DNA of 64,000 nt, from contig NZ_CP046103.1 in assembly GCF_009707325.1 (NCBI RefSeq), forward strand, positions 3,333,610-3,397,609, in the 5' to 3' direction. Shown one piece after another: positions 25,215-35,232 of the stretch (within the stretch, counting starts at the first letter, position 1; each line of letters starts with the position of its first letter). Under the pieces are notes generated by a model. It was given only the letters and a program-made list of their open reading frames with translations. It ran no database searches and had not been told where the DNA came from. The translations under genes were made by a program, and so were the position numbers. This DNA comes from Pseudomonas sp. IB20 (GTDB lineage Bacteria > Pseudomonadota > Gammaproteobacteria > Pseudomonadales > Pseudomonadaceae).

Positions 25215-26720
25215 TCAGTTGTTGTACAGATCGATAATCGCGCTGACCGCCTGGGTCTTGATCTTCGACGAGTCGTTACGCGCCTGCTCGATCTTGTTCA
25301 GGTAAGCCTCATCGACATCACCGGTCACGTACTTGCCATCGAACACGGCGCAGTCGAACTGCTCGATCTTGATCTTGCCACCACCGACCGCTTCGATCAG
25401 GTCCGACAGGTCCTGATAGATCAGCCAGTCGGCGCCAATCAGGTCAGCCACGTCCTGGGTCGAACGGTTATGGGCGATCAGTTCGTGGGCGCTCGGCATG
25501 TCGATACCGTACACGTTCGGGTAGCGCACGGCAGGTGCAGCAGAACAGAAGTACACGTTCTTGGCGCCGGCTTCGCGGGCCATCTGGATGATCTGCTTGC
25601 AGGTGGTGCCGCGTACGATGGAATCGTCCACCAGCATCACGTTCTTGCCGCGGAATTCCAGTTCGATGGCGTTGAGCTTCTGGCGTACCGACTTCTTGCG
25701 CGCCGCCTGGCCGGGCATGATAAAGGTGCGGCCGATGTAGCGGTTCTTGACGAAGCCTTCGCGGAACTTGACGCCCAAGTGGTTGGCCAGTTCCAACGCA
25801 GCGGTACGGCTGGTGTCCGGGATCGGGATCACCACGTCGATATCGTGCTCAGGACGCTCGCGCAGGATCTTCTCGGCCAGCTTCTCGCCCATGCGCAGGC
25901 GCGCCTTGTACACCGAAACGCCGTCGATGATCGAATCCGGACGCGCCAGGTAGACGTGCTCGAAGATGCACGGGGTGAGTTTTGGTGCCACAGCGCATTG
26001 ACGAGTGTGCAACTTGCCGTCTTCGGTGATGTAGACCGCTTCGCCCGGCGCGAGGTCGCGGATCAGGGTGAAGCCCAGCACGTCGAGGGACACGCTTTCG
26101 GAGGCGATCATGTATTCGACGCCTTCGTCGGTGTGACGCTGGCCGAACACGATCGGGCGGATGCCGTGCGGATCGCGGAAACCGACGATGCCGTAACCGG
26201 TGACCATGGCCACGACCGCGTAACCACCGACGCAACGGTTGTGCACGTCAGTCACGGCAGCGAACACGTCTTCTTCGGTCGGCTGCAGCTTGCCGCGCTG
26301 GGCCAACTCGTGGGCGAACACGTTGAGCAGCACCTCCGAGTCGGAGCTGGTGTTGACGTGGCGCAGGTCAGATTCGTAAATCTCCTTGGCCAGCTGTTCA
26401 ACGTTGGTCAGGTTACCGTTGTGCGCCAGGGTGATGCCGTAAGGCGAGTTGACGTAAAACGGTTGAGCTTCGGCCGAGGTCGAGCTACCAGCAGTCGGGT
26501 AACGCACATGGCCAATGCCCATGTGCCCGACGAGGCGCTGCATGTGACGCTGATGGAACACGTCACGCACCAGACCATTGTCCTTGCGCAGGAATAACCG
26601 GCCGTCGTGGCTGGTCACAATACCGGCAGCGTCCTGGCCGCGGTGCTGGAGGACGGTTAGCGCGTCATACAGCGCCTGATTGACGTTCGACTTACCGACG
26701 ATACCGACGATGCCACACAT
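25215..26720 (-). CDS. purF: amidophosphoribosyltransferase
   Basis: First step of purine synthesis: PRPP plus glutamine to phosphoribosylamine. The 501-residue protein has the N-terminal glutaminase domain starting MCGIVGIVG (Cys2 nucleophile after Met removal), [14 protein letters not shown] and [10 protein letters not shown], and the C-terminal PRTase with [17 protein letters not shown] and the PRPP loop [16 protein letters not shown] 26720 puts Cys at position 2, which decides the start over the codon three residues upstream. Confidence 0.97.
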   Translation of the reverse strand: MCGIVGIVGKSNVNQALYDALTVLQHRGQDAAGIVTSHDGRLFLRKDNGLVRDVFHQRHMQRLVGHMGIGHVRYPTAGSSTSAEAQPFYVNSPYGITLAHNGNLTNVEQLAKEIYESDLRHVNTSSDSEVLLNVFAHELAQRGKLQPTEEDVFAAVTDVHNRCVGGYAVVAMVTGYGIVGFRDPHGIRPIVFGQRHTDEGVEYMIASESVSLDVLGFTLIRDLAPGEAVYITEDGKLHTRQCAVAPKLTPCIFEHVYLARPDSIIDGVSVYKARLRMGEKLAEKILRERPEHDIDVVIPIPDTSRTAALELANHLGVKFREGFVKNRYIGRTFIMPGQAARKKSVRQKLNAIELEFRGKNVMLVDDSIVRGTTCKQIIQMAREAGAKNVYFCSAAPAVRYPNVYGIDMPSAHELIAHNRSTQDVADLIGADWLIYQDLSDLIEAVGGGKIKIEQFDCAVFDGKYVTGDVDEAYLNKIEQARNDSSKIKTQAVSAIIDLYNN

Positions 26721-26761
26721 GCGACGCAACCCCTACTTAATGAATCTTGACTGAACACAGC

Positions 26762-27319
26762 TTACTGAGGCGTTTTGGCCGGTAAGAGGTGTTCCTTGAA
26801 CGGAAGATCAGCGGGTACGCTGATTCCGCTGGCCAGCCACTGACTGCTCCACCCCAAAATGAGGTTCTTGGACCAATCTGCAACCAATAGAAATTTTGGC
26901 ACGAGTACCGACTCCTGCCACCACGAATCCTGCTGTACCGGCCCCAGGCTCAACAGCCCAACCGCCACAACCACCAGCAATGCGCCACGCGCGGCGCCGA
27001 AGGCCATGCCGAGAAATCGATCGGTCCCTGAGAGGCCGGTGACACGTATCAACTCGCCAATAAGATAATTGACCATTGCCCCCACCAGCAGCGTGGCGAT
27101 GAACATGATGGCGCAGCCCGCGATGACGCGAGCCGAAGGTGTCTCGATGTAACCGGCCAGGTAAACCGACAGTGAACCACCGAACATCCAGGCTACGACT
27201 CCTGCGATGATCCAGGTCAGCAACGACAGTGCTTCTTTTACGAAGCCGCGGCTTAGACTGATCAATGCGGAGATGGCGACTATTGCAACGATCGCCCAAT
27301 CAACCCAGGTAAATGGCAC
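26762..27319 (-). CDS. cvpA: CvpA family membrane protein
   Basis: A 185-residue inner-membrane protein with four hydrophobic segments, starting MPFTWVDWAIVAIVAISALISLSRGFVKEALSLLTWI, the standard CvpA opening, and RFLGMAFGAARGALLVV in the centre. CvpA is linked to colicin V production and envelope stress in enterics; its precise activity is unknown. It lies 41 bp upstream of purF, as in most gamma-proteobacteria, so the two are co-transcribed. Confidence 0.93.
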   Translation of the reverse strand: MPFTWVDWAIVAIVAISALISLSRGFVKEALSLLTWIIAGVVAWMFGGSLSVYLAGYIETPSARVIAGCAIMFIATLLVGAMVNYLIGELIRVTGLSGTDRFLGMAFGAARGALLVVVAVGLLSLGPVQQDSWWQESVLVPKFLLVADWSKNLILGWSSQWLASGISVPADLPFKEHLLPAKTPQ

Positions 27320-27450
27320 AGTGCAGCCTACGTACGGATAAGGCGGCGCATTTTAGCAGAGCGCCGGGCTATCGGTAAGCTGTGATTGCGGGTGCTTTGC
27401 AAATCAATGGGTTGCGTAGAGCGAACGCGCTTTCAAGACCACCAAAAAAC

Positions 27451-27544
27451 AATGTGGGAGCTGGCTTGCCTGCGACGAGGCAGGTACACCCAACATCACT
27501 GTTGACTGAGCCACCGCTATCGCAGGCAAGCCAGCTCCCACATT
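27451..27544. repeat. REP pair (REPIN-like) between cvpA and the SPOR gene
   Basis: Two 25-base arms (27451-27475, 27520-27544) are perfect inverted copies of AATGTGGGAGCTGGCTTGCC plus TGCGA. The same unit recurs at 32346, 39597, 51598 and 55591. Confidence 0.9.
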
Positions 27545-27577
27545 CGGCCTGCATTCCAATCAGAAGCTGGCAGCTAT

Positions 27578-28243
27578 TCAGCCGCGCTCAGGCTGGAAAC
27601 GCACCACAAAACCATTCAGATTCTGCTGGCGACCCAGCAAGTCTCGCAGGCGGTCCGCCTCGGCACGCTCGATCAACGGCCCGATAAACACCCGGTTTTT
27701 GCCATCGGCACTGCGGATATAGGCGTTGTAGCCCTGAGTACGCAGTTTTTTCTGCAAGGCTTCGGCGCTATCACGATTGGCCAGGCTGGCGAGCTGGATC
27801 GACCAACTGATCGGCAAGCCATTCGGGTCGATGCGGCTTTGGCCCACATCCGGCTTACCCGGCGCGGCAGGTTGCGGCGCCACCGGTTTGGGCGCAGGGG
27901 CTGGCGCGGCCGGCTTGGCAGCGACGACGGGGGCGGCTGGGGCAGGCGCCGGCTTGACCACCGGAACACTCGGCTGCACCGGCATGGTCGGCGCCTGCTG
28001 CGCAGCCACCTCCTCATCGCTCGGCACAGGCTCTTCAGGCAATGCTTGCGGATCGGGCACCACCACCGGCTCAACCTGAACCTGAGGCACCGTCGGTGCC
28101 TGGGGCGTAGCCGGAGCCTCAACCACTACCTGGCGCTGTTCGTCCTGGCGGGAAAACAGCATCGGCAGGAAAATCACCGCCAATGCCACCAACACCAGGG
28201 CTCCAACCATTCGCTGCTTGTACGCGCTATCCAGTAATGCCAT
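27578..28243 (-). CDS. SPOR-domain membrane protein (DedD-like)
   Basis: A 221-residue protein with a short cytosolic start, one membrane segment (RMVGALVLVALAVIFLPMLF), a long Pro/Ala/Val linker (about residues 40-140) in the periplasm and a C-terminal SPOR domain (WSIQLASLANRDSAEALQKKLRTQGYNAYIRSADGKNRVFIGPLIERAEADRL). DedD-type proteins localise to the septum and help constriction. It overlaps folC by 17 bp and occupies the dedD place between folC and cvpA. Confidence 0.9.
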   Translation of the reverse strand: MALLDSAYKQRMVGALVLVALAVIFLPMLFSRQDEQRQVVVEAPATPQAPTVPQVQVEPVVVPDPQALPEEPVPSDEEVAAQQAPTMPVQPSVPVVKPAPAPAAPVVAAKPAAPAPAPKPVAPQPAAPGKPDVGQSRIDPNGLPISWSIQLASLANRDSAEALQKKLRTQGYNAYIRSADGKNRVFIGPLIERAEADRLRDLLGRQQNLNGFVVRFQPERG

Positions 28244-29534
28244 GTGCAGCTTCCTCCGTGGAGCGCCGGGCCAACCACTCTAGCGCCTCGGCAACACAAT
28301 AAAATGATCCGAACAACAGAATCTCGTCCTCGGCCGTGGCCACCGCGCACTGCGCTTCAAGCGCAGCGGTGACGCTTGCATACGACGCCACCGGCGCACC
28401 AAGGTTCTGCAAAGCCACTTCCAACTCAGCAGCCGGGCGACTGCGCGGCGTATCCAGCGGCGCGACCGCCCAAGCCTGGACATTGCCCAACAACGGCGCA
28501 ACTACGCCGCCCAAGTCTTTATCCACCAACAACCCGAACACCGCCAGGCGACGACCGACCGGCGGCGTGCGTGACAGGCGTTGCGCCAAGTACTCAGCGG
28601 CGTGGGGGTTATGCCCCACATCCAGCAACAGGTTCAGGCGCTTGCCTTCCCACTCGAAGGTGCGACGATCCAGTCGCCCAACTACACGGGTTGCCAGCAA
28701 TGTGGCAGCAATCTGCTCGGCATGCCAAGGCAGATCCAGCAGCAGGTAGGCTTGCAGCGCGAGCGCGGCGTTTTCCATCGGTAGGTTCAGCAGCGGCAGA
28801 TCGCGTAATTCGACCACTTGGCCACGCGTGTCATGCCCACGCCATTGCCAATGCTGAGCGCCGATCTCGAGATTGAATTCGCGGCCGCGCAGGTAAAACG
28901 GGCAACCCAGCTCGCGCACCTTGTCGAGCAAGGGCTGCGGCGGGTCCAGGTCACCACACAGCGCAGGCTTACCTTGGCGCAAGATCCCGGCCTTTTCAAA
29001 GGCCACCGACTCACGGGTATTGCCCAGGTAGTCGGCATGGTCAACACCAATGCTGGTGACCAGCGCCAGGTCGGCATCCACCACGTTGACCGTGTCCAGC
29101 CGCCCACCCAAGCCGACTTCCAGGACGACCACGTCCAATTGCGCACGCTCGAACAGCCAGAACGCCGCCAGGGTGCCCATTTCGAAGTAAGTCAGGGAAA
29201 TCTCACCCCGCCCGGCATCCAGTGCGGCAAAGGCTTCGCAGAGCTGCTCGTCTGTGGCTTCGACGCCATTGAGCTGCACCCGCTCGTTATAACGCAGCAG
29301 GTGCGGGGAATTGTAGACGCCGACTTTCAGCCCTTGGGCTTGCAGCAGCGCAGCGACAAAGGCGCAGGTAGAGCCTTTGCCGTTGGTGCCGGTCACTGTG
29401 ATCACACGCGGCGCCGGCCGGCCCAACCCAAGGCGGGCCGCTACCTGTTGCGAGCGCTCCAGGCCCATGTCGATGGCTGACGGATGCAACTGCTCAAGGT
29501 AGGCGAGCCATTCGCCCAGGGTACGTTGGGTCAT
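28227..29534 (-). CDS. folC: dihydrofolate synthase / folylpolyglutamate synthase
   Basis: Adds glutamate to dihydropteroate and to folates. The 435-residue Mur-ligase-like enzyme has the P-loop [21 protein letters not shown] (about 41-60), [48 protein letters not shown] and [12 protein letters not shown]. It overlaps accD by 4 bp and the SPOR gene by 17 bp. Confidence 0.96.
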   Translation of the reverse strand: MTQRTLGEWLAYLEQLHPSAIDMGLERSQQVAARLGLGRPAPRVITVTGTNGKGSTCAFVAALLQAQGLKVGVYNSPHLLRYNERVQLNGVEATDEQLCEAFAALDAGRGEISLTYFEMGTLAAFWLFERAQLDVVVLEVGLGGRLDTVNVVDADLALVTSIGVDHADYLGNTRESVAFEKAGILRQGKPALCGDLDPPQPLLDKVRELGCPFYLRGREFNLEIGAQHWQWRGHDTRGQVVELRDLPLLNLPMENAALALQAYLLLDLPWHAEQIAATLLATRVVGRLDRRTFEWEGKRLNLLLDVGHNPHAAEYLAQRLSRTPPVGRRLAVFGLLVDKDLGGVVAPLLGNVQAWAVAPLDTPRSRPAAELEVALQNLGAPVASYASVTAALEAQCAVATAEDEILLFGSFYCVAEALEWLARRSTEEAAHGITG

Positions 29535-30451
29535 AGGTTTGCAGGCACCGGCGGCACAACAATCGGTTCGATTTTAGGCGCGACGTACACAGGTGTCGGC
29601 AGGCCCATCATTTGCGCCAGCAGGTTACCCAGGCGTGGACGCAGCTCGCCACGGGCGATGATCATGTCGATGGCGCCGTGCTCCAGCAGGAACTCGCTGC
29701 GCTGGAAACCTTCGGGCAGTTTTTCGCGAACGGTCTGCTCGATCACGCGCGGACCGGCAAAGCCGATCAGGGCTTTAGGTTCGCCGACGATCACATCACC
29801 CAGCATCGCCAGGCTGGCGGAAACACCACCGTAGACCGGGTCGGTCAGCACGGAGATGAACGGGATGCCTTCTTCACGCAGACGCGCCAGCACCGCGGAG
29901 GTCTTGGCCATTTGCATCAGGGAGATCAGCGCTTCCTGCATACGCGCGCCACCGGAGGCGGCGAAGCAGATCATCGGGCAACGGTTTTCCAGGGCGTAAT
30001 TGGCGGCACGTACGAAACGCTCACCAACGATGGCACCCATGGAGCCGCCCATAAAGGAGAATTCAAACGCGGAAACCACCACCGGCATGCCCAGCAACTT
30101 GCCGCTGACGGAAATCAGCGCGTCTTTCTCACCGGTCTGCTTCTGCGCAGCGGTCAGGCGGTCCTTGTACTTCTTGCCGTCGCGGAACTTGAGACGGTCA
30201 ACCGGCTCCAGCTCAGCACCCAACTCGGCACGGCCATCGGCGTCGAGGAAGATGTCGATGCGGGCGCGGGCGCCGATACGCATGTGGTGGTTGCACTTGG
30301 GGCAAACATCCAGAGTCTTTTCCAGCTCCGGGCGGTACAGCACCGCGTCGCAGGAGGGGCACTTATGCCACAGACCTTCAGGAACCGAGCTTTTCTTCAC
30401 CTCGGAACGCATGATCGAAGGGATCAGTTTGTCTACTAACCAGTTGCTCAT
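29531..30451 (-). CDS. accD: acetyl-CoA carboxylase carboxyltransferase beta subunit
   Basis: Transfers the carboxyl group from biotin to acetyl-CoA for fatty-acid synthesis, with AccA. The 306-residue protein has the zinc ribbon C-x2-C-x15-C-x2-C ([11 protein letters not shown] and [13 protein letters not shown]), the carboxyltransferase core [27 protein letters not shown] and [14 protein letters not shown] 30451 (MSNWLVDKL) is chosen over a codon 11 residues upstream as it matches AccD beginnings. The 245 bases upstream hold no gene. Confidence 0.97.
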   Translation of the reverse strand: MSNWLVDKLIPSIMRSEVKKSSVPEGLWHKCPSCDAVLYRPELEKTLDVCPKCNHHMRIGARARIDIFLDADGRAELGAELEPVDRLKFRDGKKYKDRLTAAQKQTGEKDALISVSGKLLGMPVVVSAFEFSFMGGSMGAIVGERFVRAANYALENRCPMICFAASGGARMQEALISLMQMAKTSAVLARLREEGIPFISVLTDPVYGGVSASLAMLGDVIVGEPKALIGFAGPRVIEQTVREKLPEGFQRSEFLLEHGAIDMIIARGELRPRLGNLLAQMMGLPTPVYVAPKIEPIVVPPVPANL

Positions 30452-30696
30452 GCTTTCTTTCTCCAGTACCGGTGGCTTGAACACAGCCCCGCGTATGCCC
30501 TTGAGCTAAATTCATATGTGGCGATGACACAGACTGGACGGGGTCAGACGCTCGACCGGCCATTTCCTGCCTGTACCCTCAGCCTTCCAGACAACCTGCC
30601 AGCGCAGGGTTGCCACTTCATTTCCGGGCCTCCCGCAGGCGGCGCCGGTGCTGTTTTACACAGTGGTAGTTATGGACGGCGGCAGACTGCCAGCCG
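30452..30696. other. intergenic region between trpF and accD
   Basis: Contains a stem-loop at 30675-30698 (GACGGC / GCCGTC with an inner GGCA/TGCC) overlapping the end of trpF, which may end trpF transcription although no T-run follows. The accD promoter should be here; no good -35/-10 pair could be chosen. Confidence 0.4.
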
Positions 30697-31329
30697 TCAC
30701 ATCGCGCCACTGCTGTTGCGCACGGCTTGCATGAACGCGCGAATCTTGTGGTGATCCTTGATGCCTTTGCCCTGCTCTACCCCACCGCTGACATCCACGG
30801 CATACGGCCGGACCTGCTCAATGGCCGCCCCGACATTCGCGGGGTTGAGCCCACCGGCCAGGATGATCGGTTTGCTCAGGCCCTCGGGTATCAACGACCA
30901 GTCAAACGCCTCACCCGTACCACCGGGCACACCTTCGACATAAGTGTCCAACAAGATTGCGCGAGCGCCAGTATAGGCAGCACATGCGGCAGCGATGTCA
31001 TCCCCGGACTTGACGCGCAACGCCTTAATATACGGGCGCTGGTAGCTTTCACATTCGTCAGGGCTTTCGTCACCGTGAAACTGCAGCATGTCGAGCTGCA
31101 CGGCATCCAGGGTTTCGTTGAGTTCGCAACGGCTGGCGTTGACGAACAAGCCCACGGTGGTCACGAACGGCGGCAGCGCGGCGATGATCGCCCGCGCCTG
31201 CAACACGTTCACAGCCCGTGGGCTCTTGGCATAAAACACCAAACCAATGGCGTCCGCCCCCGCCTCGACAGCCGCCAGCGCGTCTTCTATGCGGGTAATC
31301 CCGCAAATCTTGCTGCGAACGGCTGCCAT
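30697..31329 (-). CDS. trpF: phosphoribosylanthranilate isomerase
   Basis: Third step of tryptophan synthesis after anthranilate. The 210-residue TIM barrel has [27 protein letters not shown] with catalytic Cys, the acid Asp in [22 protein letters not shown], and [14 protein letters not shown] / [16 protein letters not shown] phosphate-binding loops. Normal length. Confidence 0.96.
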   Translation of the reverse strand: MAAVRSKICGITRIEDALAAVEAGADAIGLVFYAKSPRAVNVLQARAIIAALPPFVTTVGLFVNASRCELNETLDAVQLDMLQFHGDESPDECESYQRPYIKALRVKSGDDIAAACAAYTGARAILLDTYVEGVPGGTGEAFDWSLIPEGLSKPIILAGGLNPANVGAAIEQVRPYAVDVSGGVEQGKGIKDHHKIRAFMQAVRNSSGAM

Positions 31330-31393
31330 ATCGTAGAAACCTCAGGGGTTGAACCGAGAAAGTCCCGGATGGTAACAAAAGCTTTTCCGGGCG

Positions 31394-32218
31394 TCAGCCG
31401 CCAAGTTCGCTGAAACCTGTGAGGAAGTGTGGCCCGATGAAACGATCGGGCAATTCGAACTCGTCGCGGTACTCCACATCCACCAGATAAAGGCCGAACG
31501 GGTGCGCGGTCACCCCGCCGGTACGACGAACACGGCTTTCCAACACTTCCTTCGCCCACTCCACCGGGCGCTCGCCGGTGCCGATGGTCATCAACACGCC
31601 GGCAATGTTGCGCACCATATGGTGCAGGAAAGCGCCGGCACGAATATCCAGCACGATCATCTTGCCGTGACGGGTCACGCGCAGGTGATGCACTTCCTTG
31701 ATCGGCGACTTGGCCTGACACTGGCCGGCACGGAACGCACTGAAATCATGCACTCCGACCAAATGCTGCGCGGCCTCGGCCATGCGCTCGGCGTCCAGCG
31801 GGCGGTGATTCCAGGTGATTTCTTGATTGAGGTGCGCCGGGCGGATCTGATCGTTGTAGATCACATAGCGGTAGCGCCGGGCGATGGCCTTGAAGCGCGC
31901 ATGAAAATCCGCAGGCATGACCTTGGCCCAGGTGACGCTGACGTCATGCGGCAAATTGATATTTGCGCCCATCACCCACGCCTTCATCGTGCGCTCGGCC
32001 TGGGTATCGAAGTGCACCACTTGGCCGCAGGCGTGCACACCGGCGTCGGTACGCCCGGCACACATCAGCGACACCGGCGAATCGGCGACCTTCGATAACG
32101 CGTTTTCGAGGGTTTCCTGCACCGTCAGCACACCAGAGGCCTGGCGCTGCCAGCCGCGATAGCGCGAGCCTTTGTATTCCACGCCCAGGGCGATGCGATT
32201 AAAGCCTGCGGCTGCCAT
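31394..32218 (-). CDS. truA: tRNA pseudouridine(38-40) synthase
   Basis: Modifies U38-40 in the anticodon arm of many tRNAs. The 274-residue protein shows RIALGVEYKGSRYRGWQRQ, catalytic Asp in LMCAGRTDAGVHACGQVVHFDT, YRYVIYN and FLHHMVRNIAG. The start at 32218 (MAAAGFNRIALG) is the first ATG; the frame remains open to a TTG at 32275, so the true start may lie upstream. Confidence 0.95.
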   Translation of the reverse strand: MAAAGFNRIALGVEYKGSRYRGWQRQASGVLTVQETLENALSKVADSPVSLMCAGRTDAGVHACGQVVHFDTQAERTMKAWVMGANINLPHDVSVTWAKVMPADFHARFKAIARRYRYVIYNDQIRPAHLNQEITWNHRPLDAERMAEAAQHLVGVHDFSAFRAGQCQAKSPIKEVHHLRVTRHGKMIVLDIRAGAFLHHMVRNIAGVLMTIGTGERPVEWAKEVLESRVRRTGGVTAHPFGLYLVDVEYRDEFELPDRFIGPHFLTGFSELGG

Positions 32219-32345
32219 TTCGGCGGCCGCGTTATCTATATTTGCCAAGAACTGAGAGCCCGATGAGTTGCGCAAAGGCGGCCATTATAAAGGCGGAGCA
32301 GATATGAGGGGCGCTTTTGTTGCAAGCCATGCGAAGGCCTGATGT

Positions 32346-32430
32346 GTGGGAGCTGGCTTGCCTGCGATTGCATCAATGCGGTGTAACAGATAAACCGAGT
32401 TGCCCGCATCGCAGGCAAGTCAGCTCCCAC
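32346..32430. repeat. REP pair (REPIN-like) between truA and fimV
   Basis: Arms 32346-32368 and 32408-32430 are inverted copies of the GTGGGAGCTGGCTTGCCTGC unit with one mismatch. Confidence 0.88.
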
Positions 32431-32449
32431 ATTGGTTCTGCGTTGCACC

Positions 32450-35071
32450 TTAGATTTTGCCGAGCATTTCCTTGGCCTCACCACGCTGGGCCTCATCGCC
32501 TTCGGTCAGCACTTCGGAAAGGATGTCGCGCGCACCGTCGGCATCGCCCATGTCGATGTAGGCCTGGGCCAGGTCCAACTTGGTGGCGACCTCGTCGGTG
32601 CCGGAGAGGAAATCAAATTCCGGCTCATCACCGCCCGACGCGGCGTCTTCAGCGGTGAACGAAGGCTCGATCGGCGGATGCTCCAGGCTCTGGGACAGGC
32701 GATCCAGCTCGGCGTTGACGTCATCCAACTCAGACGCGAAGGCATCCGGCTTGGTTGCAGCCGGTGCTTGCGGCTCGTCAGCCAGGGACAAGTCGAAGTC
32801 TTCCGGCAGGTCCAAGTCGTCCAACGCGGCGGGCGTGAGCGTCGGCGGCTGAGCCGCCTGCACATCCTTCATCTGCTCTTCAAGGCCGGAAAGGAAATCG
32901 TCGTCAGCTTGGGTGGAAGACGGCGCTTCCAGTTGCAGGTCCAGGTCGAAGTCCGACAGATCGTCCGGGGCAGTCTTGGCTTCGGTCTGGCGCTGCAGGA
33001 CAGATTCAAAACTCAGCTCATCCTCCGGGCGAACCACGGCAGGTGAAGCGGCTTCCAGATCGTCCAGGCTCAAGTCAAAATCGGTGTCGAAAGCGTCTGG
33101 TACTGGAGCCGGCGCGGCCGGCTTGTCTTCCAGCAAGTTCTTGACGTATTGCGCGTCCAAGGCTGCCGCGGCAACCGCAGCACTGACGCCCGCTGCCAAC
33201 ACAGCCATGCCCGGGAAGCGGCCTTTTAGTTGTTCAACCTGGGCGTGATTTTCACCCGTGGCCACCAGTTGACGCTCCTGGCTGATGAAGCCGTCCTTAT
33301 CGCCTTGCAGGCCGTAAACCTCCATCAACTTCAAACGCAGGTCGCTGCGTTTTGGCTCGTGCTTGATCGCCTGCTGAAGGACGTCGGCAGCCTGGTTCAA
33401 ATGACCGCGATCAATATGGGATTGAGCTTGTGCCAGCGAATCGCTGGAATTTTGCGGAGCCACTGCAGCGGCCAAGGGCGAAAGCACGGAAGCAACCGAC
33501 GGCACCACCACCGGCTCGGCAACCGCAGCAGGTGCGGGCGCAGGAGCGGCAGCCATCTTGACGTTCGGCGCCACCACTTCCAGACCTTCAAAGCTGTCCG
33601 GTGGCAGATCGTGCTCTACGTTCGGGGAGAATTGCGGCTCTTCAGCCAGCGCCCGCGCCATCCGCAGGTGCTTTTCCTCTTCGAGGCGGGCATTGCGATG
33701 ACGCGCCCACAGCAGCAGGAGCAACAACACCAACAGACCGGCCGCGCCGCCAATGACACCAAGCACAACCGGGTTGGTCAGCAGCTCGTTGAATTTGCCT
33801 TCGGTGGTGGCGGCAGGCGCGGCATCCGGCTTGATTGGCTCGGGCGCAGGCGCTGCTGCAGTCGGCGTGGTATCCGCTGCCGGCGCAGTTGCCGCAGGCT
33901 CACCGGCCAAGGGCTGCGCTGCCGGCGCAGTTGCCGCAGGCTCACCGGCCAACTGAGCGGGCATCGCCGCTGTTGCCGCCGCTGCCGGGTTACCGTTTTC
34001 AGCCTGCAACTTAGCCAACTGATCATTTTTCAGCTGAATCAGTTTTTGCAGCTTATCCAGTTGGCTTTGCAGGTCCGCCGCACGGCTTTTCAGCTCGGCA
34101 TTGTCGCGGCGCGTGGTGTCCAGTTCTTCCTGGGTCATCGCCAGCTTGTCGTTTAGCGCCCGGCTATCACCGGCCTTGCCCTTCGCGCCCGGCTTGGCGG
34201 ATTCGGCCGAGACCAGGCTCAAATTATCCTTGGCGCTGGTGCTCGCCGGCGCATTGCCCGCCTGGGTGCGCTTGGTCGCGTCCAGTTGCTGCTTGCCAGC
34301 GGCTTGATTTTTAGCCGTGCGGCGCCCTTCGCGCCAGGCCGCGTTTTGCGCGGTCACTTCGGCAATTGCCTCAGGCTGCGGCAGGCTGGTCGCTTGCACG
34401 CGATCCGGCAGGCGCAATACCTGGCCGGTTTTCAAGCGGTTGATATTGCCGTCTAGAAACGCATCAGGGTTGAGCGCCTGAATAGCCAGCATGGTTTGCT
34501 GGACCGAGGCGCCGTTGCGATTCTTCGCGGCAATTTCCCACAAGGTGTCGTGAGGCGTCGTGGTGTGCTGGGCAGCCTTGCTGACAGTCGGTGCAGTGCG
34601 GGCGGGCGTTGTAGCAGACGGCGCACTCAAGCGCGGTGCAGGCGCGCTGACGGCGGGCGTCGATTGCTCAAACTTCGCCGGGTCGAGCAGCACACTGTAG
34701 TCGCGCATCAGGCGGCCGTTAGGCCATTGCACCTGCAACAAGAAACGTACGTAGGAATCGGGCAGCGGCTTGCTGGAGGTAACGCGCACCACACTGCGGC
34801 CACTTGGATTGACCACTGGGGTAAATGTCAGGTCATTGAGAAACGCCTGGCGATCCACGCCCGCATCCACATATGCCTGGTCAGACGCCAGGCTGGGCGT
34901 GATCTCGGAAGCCGTAAGGCCACCGACATCGAGCAATTCGATTTCCACTGACAACGGCTGGTTCAACTTCGACTTGAGGGTCATCTCCCCAAGCTGCAGC
35001 GCCTGCGCCATACCGGAGGACAGCGCCGAGGCGGCCGCTATTGCTAACACCAGTTTGCGAACTTGAACCAT
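32450..35071 (-). CDS. fimV: FimV-type inner-membrane pilus/polarity scaffold
   Basis: Polar hub needed for type IV pilus assembly and twitching in pseudomonads. The 873-residue protein has a Sec signal (MVQVRKLVLAIAAASALSSGMAQA), the FimV N-terminal domain (LQLGEMTLKSKLNQPLSVEIELLDVG), a LysM-like peptidoglycan-binding unit (HDTLWEIAAKNRNGASVQQTMLAIQALNPDAFLDGNINRLKTGQVLRLP), a coiled coil (QEELDTTRRDNAELKSRAADLQSQLDKLQ), one membrane segment (VLGVIGGAAGLLVLLLLLLW), an acidic cytoplasmic part with TPR-like helices and the C-terminal FimV motif (LAQAYIDMGDADGARDILSEVL). A 36-bp coding repeat (33875-33910, 33917-33952) doubles AGEPAATAPAA. ATG 35071 begins the signal. Confidence 0.95.
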   Translation of the reverse strand: MVQVRKLVLAIAAASALSSGMAQALQLGEMTLKSKLNQPLSVEIELLDVGGLTASEITPSLASDQAYVDAGVDRQAFLNDLTFTPVVNPSGRSVVRVTSSKPLPDSYVRFLLQVQWPNGRLMRDYSVLLDPAKFEQSTPAVSAPAPRLSAPSATTPARTAPTVSKAAQHTTTPHDTLWEIAAKNRNGASVQQTMLAIQALNPDAFLDGNINRLKTGQVLRLPDRVQATSLPQPEAIAEVTAQNAAWREGRRTAKNQAAGKQQLDATKRTQAGNAPASTSAKDNLSLVSAESAKPGAKGKAGDSRALNDKLAMTQEELDTTRRDNAELKSRAADLQSQLDKLQKLIQLKNDQLAKLQAENGNPAAAATAAMPAQLAGEPAATAPAAQPLAGEPAATAPAADTTPTAAAPAPEPIKPDAAPAATTEGKFNELLTNPVVLGVIGGAAGLLVLLLLLLWARHRNARLEEEKHLRMARALAEEPQFSPNVEHDLPPDSFEGLEVVAPNVKMAAAPAPAPAAVAEPVVVPSVASVLSPLAAAVAPQNSSDSLAQAQSHIDRGHLNQAADVLQQAIKHEPKRSDLRLKLMEVYGLQGDKDGFISQERQLVATGENHAQVEQLKGRFPGMAVLAAGVSAAVAAAALDAQYVKNLLEDKPAAPAPVPDAFDTDFDLSLDDLEAASPAVVRPEDELSFESVLQRQTEAKTAPDDLSDFDLDLQLEAPSSTQADDDFLSGLEEQMKDVQAAQPPTLTPAALDDLDLPEDFDLSLADEPQAPAATKPDAFASELDDVNAELDRLSQSLEHPPIEPSFTAEDAASGGDEPEFDFLSGTDEVATKLDLAQAYIDMGDADGARDILSEVLTEGDEAQRGEAKEMLGKI

Positions 35072-35232
35072 AGCCTCATCCTTTGTCTGAACACTCCCCG
35101 ACCTGCGAGAAGGTTGGTAACCGCTGCCATTAGGCATGGCGAGCCGATAGGTCACCGACGCGCTTCTGTTCCGCTTTGGACCAAGCATAGCGCCTGGTTA
35201 GAATCAATCTACAAATTGCCGCCAAGTATCTT

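Noticed and set aside
33875..33952. 36-bp DNA repeat as a mobile or regulatory repeat
   Set aside because: It is inside fimV, in frame (period 42 bp), and simply doubles a Pro/Ala-rich linker.
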